Below are positions 57,072 through 64,000 of a stretch of DNA of 64,000 nt, in pieces (positions within the stretch are counted from its first letter, which is position 1; every line of letters starts with the position of its first letter). The stretch is taken from contig NZ_LT827010.1 of the NCBI RefSeq assembly GCF_900119315.1, forward strand, positions 3,257,001 through 3,321,000, given 5' to 3'. The notes beneath the pieces are model-generated. The model made no database searches and was not told where the DNA came from. It saw only the letters and a list, made by a program, of their open reading frames with translations. Origin of the DNA: Actinoplanes sp. SE50/110. GTDB lineage: Bacteria; Actinomycetota; Actinomycetes; Mycobacteriales; Micromonosporaceae. A program made the position numbers and the translations under genes.

Positions 57072-57713
57072 CTACTCCCAGGACGCCATCGGCTCGGCCT
57101 CGCCGGCCCTCGCCCGGCCGAGAGCCGACATCCGTGCCAGGTACGCCAACGTGGAGAGCGGCGAGAAAGGCCAGCTCTCCACCGGAAAAGCGCGCGGTAG
57201 CGTCCGGCCGATCCCGGCCACGCCGAGGGCACCCACGAGAGCGAAGACGGCATCGTCGGCCAGCTGATCCCCGGTCACCACCGTGCGCACCGCCGCCGGG
57301 TCGGCGGGCAGGCCGGCCGCCGCGCTCCAGGCCAGCAGCCCGCTCACCACGTCCCCCACCGGGCGACCGGTCGCACCGGGCGGCGTCCGGGCCCCGTCCT
57401 CGTCACCGCATGCCGCCAGGACGTCGTACCGACACGTCACCAGCCCGGTGGTGTGCCCGACAGCGGTACACAGCAGCGCCCGATCACTGTCGAACACCTG
57501 GGCGGCCAGCACCGGCCGCCCCGTCGACATCGCCAGTCGACGGCACGGTTCCCGAAGCTCCAGCGTCTCGAGGTGGCCGCCGGTCTCCACCAACTGCCAC
57601 CCATCGCCGAGCGGCCGTACATAACGATGCTGGTACCCGAAGTCGTCCATGCCCTCCTCGTGAACCAACAGCCGCGCCGAACGACCCACCACGATGACGC
57701 CCGTGTATCCCAC
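57072..57713 (-). CDS. Hypothetical protein, 213 aa
   Basis: GYTGVIVVGRSARLLVHEEG, YVRPLGDGWQLVETGG, LLCTAVGHTTGLVTCRYDVL, VGDVVSGLLAWSAAAGLPAD and LSTLAYLARMSALGRA. Mixed alpha/beta, soluble. I do not recognise a family; the layout is like orphan actinomycete proteins. GTG 57713 is preferred to GTG 57719 because TAGGCT lies six bases before it (leaderless). Followed by the 86-residue gene. Confidence 0.75.
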   Translation of the reverse strand: MGYTGVIVVGRSARLLVHEEGMDDFGYQHRYVRPLGDGWQLVETGGHLETLELREPCRRLAMSTGRPVLAAQVFDSDRALLCTAVGHTTGLVTCRYDVLAACGDEDGARTPPGATGRPVGDVVSGLLAWSAAAGLPADPAAVRTVVTGDQLADDAVFALVGALGVAGIGRTLPRAFPVESWPFSPLSTLAYLARMSALGRARAGEAEPMASWE

Positions 57714-57719
57714 GCGCAC

Positions 57720-57725
57720 AGCCTA
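57720..57725 (-). promoter_or_regulatory. Leaderless -10 box (TAGGCT)
   Basis: On the minus strand TAGGCT ends six bases before GTG 57713 and directly abuts GTG 57719; the spacing selects 57713 as start. Confidence 0.45.
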
Positions 57726-57880
57726 GGCAGTCCCCTGCTCGGGTCGTGTCGGCGCCCGGGTCGTGTCCCGACCCGGTGACTGTCTTGATCGGATTCCTGA
57801 CAGGAGGGGTGCCGGATCGTCCCGCGTTCGGAATCGTCCAATGCCTATCCCACCGAACCGAAGCAGGAGACGTTCCGACG

Positions 57881-59302
57881 ATGGCTTCCCCGCTGTCCGA
57901 CTCATCGCAGATCCAGGGCAACATCCTGCGGCCGTTCCGCGGCGACCACCAGGCCTTTGTCTTCCTGTCCTTCCGCAGCGACCGGCCCGGCGCGCGGGCC
58001 TGGCTGACCGGTGCGGCCGGCCGCACCACCGGCAACGACGAAGTTCCGCAGAGCCGACCCGCGCCGGACGGCACCCCGGCGCGGGCCCTGCTGAACGTGG
58101 GCCTCACCGGCACCGGGCTCACCCTGCTGCACCCGGAGACCGCCGGCGACCTGGCCGGTCACACCGCCTTCTGGCAGGGGCCGCTCGGCACCCGCCTCGA
58201 CGACGCCGGTCTGCTCACCACCGCGCCGGCCCTGCTCGGCGACCTCGGCCCCGGCGACCCCTCGCAGTGGGTGGTCGGCGGACCGGGCCGGCCGGTCGAC
58301 GCACTGCTGACCGTCGCCGCCGACGAGTACGACGACCTCGCCGTCGCCGTCGAGCGGGAACTCCTCGAGGCGGAACGGCACGCGCTGGCCATCCTGTCCG
58401 TGCAGTGGGGCGGTGTGCTCCGCAACGAGCACGGCAAGCGCATCGAGCACTTCGGTTTCGCCGACGGCATCTCCCAGCCCGGCGTCCGCGGCTTCGCCGA
58501 CACCCAGAAGTCCGGCGCGCCGGTCATCGCCGCCGGCGAGTTCCTCCTCGGCCACCCCGGCGAACGTCGCCCGCCGTCCTGGACGCCGCGGCCGACCCCG
58601 GCAGCGTGGATGCGGAACGGGTCCTTCCAGGTGTTCCGCCGCCTGCGGCAGGACGTGGCCGGCTGGTGGGAGCACATGAACGCGCTCAGCGCCGCCGACG
58701 GCGGATCCCCGGAGGACGCCGCCGCACGGGCGCTCGGCCGGCACCTCGACGGCCGGCCGCTCGCCGCGCCCGACCGGGTCAACGACTTCACCTACCACGG
58801 TGACGACGACGGCGCCCGGACACCGCGCTACGCGCACATCCGCAAGGTCAACCCGCGCGAGGACGCCGTCTTCCGCGACCGTGGCCACAAGATGCTGCGC
58901 CGCGGCATCCCGTTCGGCCCGCGGCTGCACCGCCACCAGCCGGACAACGGTGAGGAGCGCGGCATGCTCTTCAACGCGTACATGGCCAGCATCGACGACC
59001 AGTTCGAGTACGTGCAGCGCCGGTGGGCCACCGACCCCGGCTTCCCGTCCTCGACCCTGGCCCGCTACGGCCGCGCGGGCGCCACCGACGGCCCGGCCGT
59101 CGACGGTCTCGACCCGGTCCTCGGCGGCAACGCCCGGCAGGCCGGCGAGACCCTCGCCCCGGAGGTGGTCCGCGGCATCCCGGCCGCCGCCTTCGGCGGC
59201 TTCGTCACCACCAGCGGCGCGGTGTACGCCTTCACCCCGTCCCTGCGCGCCCTGCGCCAGCTGGCCGGCGACGCCCCACTGGACGCCCTGGCCACCGCCT
59301 GA
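57881..59302 (+). CDS. DyP-type heme peroxidase
   Basis: 473 residues. The distal GxxDG motif is GFADGISQPG, the proximal heme His is in AHIRKVNPRED, and the essential Arg is in LRRGIPFGPR. IQGNILRPFRGDHQAFVFLS is the typical start of this DyP branch. No Tat signal, so cytoplasmic or encapsulated; no encapsulin gene is adjacent. The protein oxidises dyes, phenols or porphyrins with H2O2. ATG 57881 has AGGAGA ten bases upstream. Confidence 0.93.
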   Translation: MASPLSDSSQIQGNILRPFRGDHQAFVFLSFRSDRPGARAWLTGAAGRTTGNDEVPQSRPAPDGTPARALLNVGLTGTGLTLLHPETAGDLAGHTAFWQGPLGTRLDDAGLLTTAPALLGDLGPGDPSQWVVGGPGRPVDALLTVAADEYDDLAVAVERELLEAERHALAILSVQWGGVLRNEHGKRIEHFGFADGISQPGVRGFADTQKSGAPVIAAGEFLLGHPGERRPPSWTPRPTPAAWMRNGSFQVFRRLRQDVAGWWEHMNALSAADGGSPEDAAARALGRHLDGRPLAAPDRVNDFTYHGDDDGARTPRYAHIRKVNPREDAVFRDRGHKMLRRGIPFGPRLHRHQPDNGEERGMLFNAYMASIDDQFEYVQRRWATDPGFPSSTLARYGRAGATDGPAVDGLDPVLGGNARQAGETLAPEVVRGIPAAAFGGFVTTSGAVYAFTPSLRALRQLAGDAPLDALATA

Positions 59303-59364
59303 CCACCGGCGTCCGCGCCCGGTCGCCGAGCGCTGTTGCTCGGCGACCGCAGCCGGCCCGAGCC

Positions 59365-59430
59365 GACAGCGGCCGCCGCACCGACCGACAGCGGCCGCCG
59401 CACCGACCGACAGCGGCCGCCGCACCGACC
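59365..59430. repeat. 22-bp tandem repeat, three perfect copies
   Basis: GACAGCGGCCGCCGCACCGA plus CC, three identical copies at 59365, 59387 and 59409. In the gap between the convergent DyP and cyclase genes; non-coding. Confidence 0.9.
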
Positions 59431-59510
59431 GGCGGCGGTGCCGGGCGGGCGGTCGCCTCCGGTGGCGGCGCGCGGGTTCGGGCGGGGATCGGCGGCCGGC
59501 CGATGGTGGG

Positions 59511-62500
59511 TCAGGCGGGCCGGGGCTCGCGGGCTGAGCGGTCGATGCGTTGCAGCAGCTCATCCAGGTCGGCGCCGTCCTCGGCGGCGATCCAGCCCGG
59601 CAGTTCCGGCAGCGGCGGGCCGGGCGGCAGCAGCACGCCGGTGAGCCGGCGGTAGGCGCGCCGGTATTCGACGCTCGGCGCCCGCTCGTACAAGGTGCGG
59701 TAGATGTCGGCGGCCGTCGTCCGGGCCTGTTCGTCATGCGGATCGAGCTGACGCACCGCGTCGAGCAGCGCGGCCACCTCGTGCGGCTCGTTCCACTCGT
59801 CGGTCGCCTTCCGCAGCATGTCGGTGGCATCCCCGGACTCCAGGCGGCCGGCCCGCACCCGCAGCCGGATCGACAGGATGTAGGCACTCACCCGGGCGTC
59901 CCGCTCGTCGTGCTCCTCGGCGATCCGCAGCGCCTCGGCATTGAGCTGCTCCGCTTCCGCCAGCCGTTCCGCCGCGAGATGCAGCCGGGCCAGCCGGTGC
60001 AGCCAGTCGCAGAGATAGAACGGCGCACTGTGCGGCCGGATCAGCTCGATGGCCCGCTCCAGCAGGTCCTGTGCCACGTCGGTGTCGCCTTCGGCGGCGG
60101 CGACGGCGCCCAGGTTGGCCACCTGCACGGCCACCGCCAACGAATCGCCGAGTTCGAGTGCGACGCGCAGCGAGCGCATGGCGCAGATCCGGGCATGCCG
60201 GTACTCGCCTTCGTCCCGGTAGATCTCGCCGATGTTCCCGACCACTATGTTGGCGGTCTGGCCTGCTCCGATGTCCTGTGCCACCTGAAGCGCGTTCATG
60301 AAGGAGGCGATGGCCTGGACGTGGTTGGATCCCAGGACCGACGCGAAGCCGAGGTTGCAGGCGGCGTTGAGCATGCGCTGCCGGTCGCCGGACTGCTCGG
60401 CGGTGGTGAGGGACCGCTGCAGATGATCGAAGGCGGCCTCCGGTCGCCCGGTGTGCAGGTAGACCAATCCGGTGTGCTCGAGCGCGGCGCTCACCGCGGC
60501 CAGGTCGCCGATCTCGGTGGCCAGTTCCAGGTGTCGTTGGGCCATGCTGAGGGCCTCGTTGTAGGCGCCTACGCGGTAGAGGGCGAAGGTGATCCTGTCC
60601 AACGTCCGGCACTGCCCGGTGGCATCGCCCAGGTGCTCGAACTCCGCGAGAGCGCGTGACAGCCAGGTGACCGGCTCGTCGTCGGTTCGGGTGTAGGTCA
60701 GCAGATCGCCGAGCTGGCGCTGGGCGGCGGCGAGGACGTCACGTCGTCCGGTCACCCGGGCCAGCCGCATCGCCTGCAGATAATGGTCCTCGGCCTCCGC
60801 CCACTGGCCGGTGTGCTGATGGACGCTGCCGATCTCGACGTGCAGTTGGGCGCGGTCCGGATCGGCGAGCAGGGGCAGCAGGAGGCCGTAGTAGTAGGTC
60901 GCGGTCTCGTTCGCGAAGATCTCCCTGGCCCGATCCCCGGCCTTGCGGAACCATGCGCGTTGCTTGTCGACCCGTTCGGTGCGGGCGTAGTGATGAGCCA
61001 GCACATCCACGTACTGGGAGAGCCGATCGGCGTACTCCTCCTCGATGAACCGGCCGATCCGTTCGTGCAGCGCCGCTCGGGTGTCGTAGGTGATGCTCTG
61101 GTAGGCCGCCTCCTGCGTGACCGGATGCTTGAATTCGTATTCCGGTTCGGGTCCCGGCGCGATGCGCGGCGTGAGGTCCAGGGCGTGCAGGCGATTCAAG
61201 TGATCCGCCACCTCGGGTGCGCTGCCGGCGGCCGGGTAGATCGACGCTATCCAGGGCGGCTGGAAGCGTCGGCCGATCACGCTGGCCACCTTGATGGTCG
61301 CCTTCTCGTCGTCACTGAGTTGATCGATGCGGGCCATCACGAGGCGCTGCAGATTCTCCGGTACGGGCACGCCGGCGAGAGCGCGGGGATTCCCCGTGTC
61401 GACACCGCGGCCGTGCAGGTAGCTGACCATCTCCTCGATGTAGAAGGCGTTGCCGCCCGCCTGCTCGGAGATCTGCCGGAGTACCTCAGGGGCGATGTCG
61501 GCCACCACTCCGTGGCGTTCACGAAGTCGAAGGGTGGCCAGTTGTTCGGCGTCACCCCTGGTCATCTGTCCCAGGTGCAGGTCAGCGACGTGGGCCGGAC
61601 CGATCAGCCGTTCCGGTATCGCCTCGCGCGAGGTCGCGATCATGAGGACCGGCAGGTCGGCGATGTGCGGGACCAGATATTCGAGAAGGGCCAGGGACGC
61701 CGGATCGATCCAGTGACAGTCCTCCAGCAGCAGAACGATCGGGCCCTCCTCGGCCCGGTCCCGGATGCAGGCCAGCAGGGTCGCCCGCAGCAACTCGTCG
61801 CGTCCGGCCGGTTCCAGCTGCGTGGTGAGGTCGGTGTCCTCCATCGGCAGGTTGATCACCGTGGCCAGCAGCGGTGCGCGCAGACCGGACGTGTCGTAGC
61901 GGGAGACCCGTTCGGTCAGCACCGTCTGCTGCATCGAGATGGACAGTGCGGGATCTATGTCGAGGAGCTTGCGGAAAATGGAGCGCCAGACCAGGTAGCT
62001 GGTCCGCTTTCCGTGCGATCGGCTTCCCCCCGCGTATTCGGCGAAGCCGAGCGCTCGGGCCGCCCGGAGGGCTTCATCAGCGACCCGGGTCTTGCCGATG
62101 CCGGCTTCGCCGTGCAGCCAGACCAGGTGCCCGTGGCCCTTCTCCACCTGCTTGGCGAAGGCGTCCAGAAGGCCCAGTTCCGAGGCTCGGCCCACCAGTG
62201 AGCCGGGCGCCGCCTTCGATCTGGCGGCCGGCGGCCCCGCTTCCTGTGCTTCGCGGACGATCCAGACCGGAACAGGCTCGGCTTTGCCCTTCGCGGACAC
62301 CGCGGCCTGCCGCGCATTGAGCGCGATGTCGCCGACGCGGTCGTGCGTGACCTGATCGATGAGCAGGTGGCCGGCGGGTGCCGCCTGCATCAGCCGGGCG
62401 GCCAGGTTGACGGCGTCGCCCACCACGGCGTACTCCCGGCGGATGTCTGAGCCGACCTCACCGCAGTAGACCCGCCCGGTGGTGACGCCTCCGCGGTAGG

Positions 62501-63563
62501 GACCGCCCGGGAGTGCCAGCAATTCGAGACAACAGCGCAGGGCGCGCTCCTCGTCGTCCTCGTAGCTGACCGGGGTGCCGAACACCGCGACCAGCACGGT
62601 GCCCTTGTCATCCGCCATCAGATGGCGCAGATGGCCACCGTACTGATCGATGATGGCGACGCCGGCTCGCAGGAATCGCTGCAACGTCCGGACGGTCTGC
62701 GGATCGTCCACCGACAGGTCCGGCAACCGGACGAACGCGGTGGTCACCTTCCGGTGCTCGTTCACGAGTTCGTGTCGGCCCGACCGGAGCCGGTCGCGGA
62801 TGGCGGGGTGCAGAAAGGGGGTCAGAAGACCTTCGAGATCGGCGATCGGCGAGACGGCGGTTGCCGGCGGGACGGGTACGTCCAGTTCGGGTCCGGCCGT
62901 GTCCAGCAGACCGGGGTCCACGACGATCTCCCCCCGCTCCGCACGGTGCAGCGCGCTGACCGCCTGATCCAGCGCCGGGCCGGCGACCAGGTGTTGCAGG
63001 CGGATGCCGGGGTCGCCGAGGACCATGACCAGTACCGGGCCCGAAGCCATCCCGACCCGGATCGCCAGGGAGCGTTGACCTTCGGGGGTCGGCACCGGGT
63101 CGACGGACGCGGTGGCCATGCGGATGATCTCGGCACATCGCACCGCTCGACGCGCCACCGTCAACGCGGTGTCCGGGGTGTAGCGGAACAACCCGATCAG
63201 CGCGTCCCCGGCGAAGTCGACCACGCTGCCGCCCGCGGTGACGATGGCCTCCGCGGTCACCGCGAACCAGCGATTGATCACGGAGGTGAGGCGCTCGGTG
63301 CCATAGCTGCCCGAGCCGGCCAGGCTTTCGGCCATGGCGGTGAAGCCGGCCACGTCGGCGAAGAGGATGACCGCGTCGGTCCGCTCGGAAAGGGGCAGAT
63401 TGCCGACACTTTCGCCGGTCCTGAGTAGACCGATGGCATGATCAGGCAGGTAGGAGCGCCAGGTAGCGGCGAGTTCAGCCGCGATCTGTGACGTGGGACT
63501 GGAGTCGTCAGTCACTCCTGGTGTATCCGCCTTCCGGATCTTATCGGTACGTTGCATAGTCAT
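59511..63563 (-). CDS. Soluble-adenylyl-cyclase-like protein: two cyclase domains, AAA ATPase, TPR
   Basis: 1350 residues. Residues about 62-200: class III cyclase domain with both metal Asp (VILFADVAGFTAMAE, VVDFAGDALIGLF). Residues about 270-430: second cyclase domain lacking the first Asp but with the ADDKGTVLVAVFG loop and the transition-state Asn/Arg in YAVVGDAVNLAARL. Around 450-850: AAA_16 ATPase (SLVGRASELGLL, Walker A GEAGIGKT near 485, LLLEDCHWIDPASLALLEYL). Residues 900-1300: TPR-like repeats (VSAALEHTGLVYLHTGRPEA). The order C1-C2-NTPase-TPR equals mammalian sAC (ADCY10), so cAMP synthesis is likely. The start is one of two near ATGs (63563, 63557). Confidence 0.9.
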   Translation of the reverse strand: MTMQRTDKIRKADTPGVTDDSSPTSQIAAELAATWRSYLPDHAIGLLRTGESVGNLPLSERTDAVILFADVAGFTAMAESLAGSGSYGTERLTSVINRWFAVTAEAIVTAGGSVVDFAGDALIGLFRYTPDTALTVARRAVRCAEIIRMATASVDPVPTPEGQRSLAIRVGMASGPVLVMVLGDPGIRLQHLVAGPALDQAVSALHRAERGEIVVDPGLLDTAGPELDVPVPPATAVSPIADLEGLLTPFLHPAIRDRLRSGRHELVNEHRKVTTAFVRLPDLSVDDPQTVRTLQRFLRAGVAIIDQYGGHLRHLMADDKGTVLVAVFGTPVSYEDDEERALRCCLELLALPGGPYRGGVTTGRVYCGEVGSDIRREYAVVGDAVNLAARLMQAAPAGHLLIDQVTHDRVGDIALNARQAAVSAKGKAEPVPVWIVREAQEAGPPAARSKAAPGSLVGRASELGLLDAFAKQVEKGHGHLVWLHGEAGIGKTRVADEALRAARALGFAEYAGGSRSHGKRTSYLVWRSIFRKLLDIDPALSISMQQTVLTERVSRYDTSGLRAPLLATVINLPMEDTDLTTQLEPAGRDELLRATLLACIRDRAEEGPIVLLLEDCHWIDPASLALLEYLVPHIADLPVLMIATSREAIPERLIGPAHVADLHLGQMTRGDAEQLATLRLRERHGVVADIAPEVLRQISEQAGGNAFYIEEMVSYLHGRGVDTGNPRALAGVPVPENLQRLVMARIDQLSDDEKATIKVASVIGRRFQPPWIASIYPAAGSAPEVADHLNRLHALDLTPRIAPGPEPEYEFKHPVTQEAAYQSITYDTRAALHERIGRFIEEEYADRLSQYVDVLAHHYARTERVDKQRAWFRKAGDRAREIFANETATYYYGLLLPLLADPDRAQLHVEIGSVHQHTGQWAEAEDHYLQAMRLARVTGRRDVLAAAQRQLGDLLTYTRTDDEPVTWLSRALAEFEHLGDATGQCRTLDRITFALYRVGAYNEALSMAQRHLELATEIGDLAAVSAALEHTGLVYLHTGRPEAAFDHLQRSLTTAEQSGDRQRMLNAACNLGFASVLGSNHVQAIASFMNALQVAQDIGAGQTANIVVGNIGEIYRDEGEYRHARICAMRSLRVALELGDSLAVAVQVANLGAVAAAEGDTDVAQDLLERAIELIRPHSAPFYLCDWLHRLARLHLAAERLAEAEQLNAEALRIAEEHDERDARVSAYILSIRLRVRAGRLESGDATDMLRKATDEWNEPHEVAALLDAVRQLDPHDEQARTTAADIYRTLYERAPSVEYRRAYRRLTGVLLPPGPPLPELPGWIAAEDGADLDELLQRIDRSAREPRPA

Positions 63564-63601
63564 CGCTCAGTGCGTTGTGTTGGCCAGGGGGTAACCGGGA
63601 C

Positions 63602-64000
63602 ATGCCTATTGCAGTAAGCGACGCTGCCTTCGAACTGGTCGGCGCGTGCGCTCATGCGCTTCGGTTTGCCCTCGCCGCTCCTCTCGACTATCCGTATGCC
63701 GCGGCCGGCATCTCGACGACCACTCCGCCGCCGGCGTTGTTCCGGCGGGTGCAGGTGGCGTCGCCGCCGCCGGACCGTGGTGCCGAGCCGTGGCACACCG
63801 GCCTCACTCTGGACGACAAGCCGTTCCAGGCTGACCTGCCCACCGACCGGCTGGGTGAGGTGCGACTTGAGGATGGCATTCCTTCGCTCGATCTGCCGGA
63901 TCCGTCCAGCATCGTACTGGATCGATGGTTCAGCGTTCCGCGTCGCAGCAGCACGATTGCTTTCCCGGGCCGAGATTTCGGGCAGTATCTCCTGTCCGTT
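63602..64000 (+). CDS. Unknown protein, N-terminal part (runs off the window)
   Basis: ATG 63602 opens 133 codons without a stop to the window end. MPIAVSDAAFELVGACAHAL, RVQVASPPPDRGAEPWHTGL, LDDKPFQADLPTDRLGEVRL and SVPRRSSTIAFPGRDFGQYL. A GGGGG stretch precedes the start. Divergent from the cyclase with 38 bases between, so promoters must overlap genes or be very compact. No family recognised; no signal peptide in the visible part. Confidence 0.65.
   Translation, partial: MPIAVSDAAFELVGACAHALRFALAAPLDYPYAAAGISTTTPPPALFRRVQVASPPPDRGAEPWHTGLTLDDKPFQADLPTDRLGEVRLEDGIPSLDLPDPSSIVLDRWFSVPRRSSTIAFPGRDFGQYLLSV

Noticed and set aside
1..64000. tRNA, rRNA, CRISPR arrays, phage genes
   Set aside because: Looked for cloverleaf ends, GTTCGA-type T-loops, repeat-spacer patterns and phage structural genes; nothing convincing was found, though a dedicated tRNA scan was not possible.

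Overview
The window reads as chromosome of a very GC-rich, sporangium- or mycelium-forming actinobacterium, most likely Micromonosporaceae (Actinoplanes-like). This is inferred from codon usage with GC at almost every third position, frequent GTG starts, two F420-type luciferase-like oxidoreductases, a GPP34 protein, HelR with a rifamycin-associated element, STM4014/STM4015-type proteins and many apparently leaderless promoters. I saw no rRNA, tRNA or CRISPR array.

Layout. 1-3.8 kb: an exported-domain protein (cut by the window edge) and a lipoprotein face a CHAT caspase-like protease/NTPase with one membrane span. The lipoprotein and the CHAT protein share a secreted Cys-flanked domain, and the edge gene probably has it too; this looks like an undescribed sensing/suicide-type module. 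3.9-12.7 kb: a membrane GGDEF-EAL protein with a degenerate cyclase site, a RICIN-like remnant, an APC permease plus acetamidase/formamidase operon, GPP34, stress-type membrane protein, AhpD-like protein and a secreted GH43 arabinanase. 12.9-19.4 kb: helR behind a rifamycin-associated element, DUF1304, SelO, an esterase and a proline-rich zinc-ribbon membrane protein. 19.47-21.60 kb: an IS5-family element interrupted by an intact IS481-family element. 21.6-30.2 kb: nucleotidyltransferase, hemerythrin, F420 oxidoreductase/hydrolase pair, STAS protein, DUF2231-Rieske protein, ChaB-like protein, a sigma factor fused to a STAS domain, MFS transporter and a GT2.

31.8-42.0 kb is a tight, translationally coupled operon for a heptose-containing, probably carbamoylated glycan: carbamoyltransferase, GT2, GmhB fused to a GT9 heptosyltransferase, two GT-B glycosyltransferases, GmhA fused to HldE, an SDR and a second GT9. 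Together these encode all four enzymatic steps from sedoheptulose 7-phosphate to NDP-heptose plus transfer; the epimerase HldD is absent.

42.1-64 kb: a twin-RCK potassium channel protein, an uncharacterised small protein/DUF6745 pair, STM4014/STM4015 without their usual radical-SAM partners, a protealysin-emfourin protease/inhibitor pair, AI-2E transporter, two TetR regulators each next to its probable operator, MFS, an F420 oxidoreductase, DyP peroxidase, and a 1350-residue soluble-adenylyl-cyclase-like protein divergent from a gene that leaves the window.

A recurring trait is short tandem repeats (18-39 bp). In four coding regions the unit is a multiple of three (36, 33, 24 and 39 bp), so the reading frame is kept.
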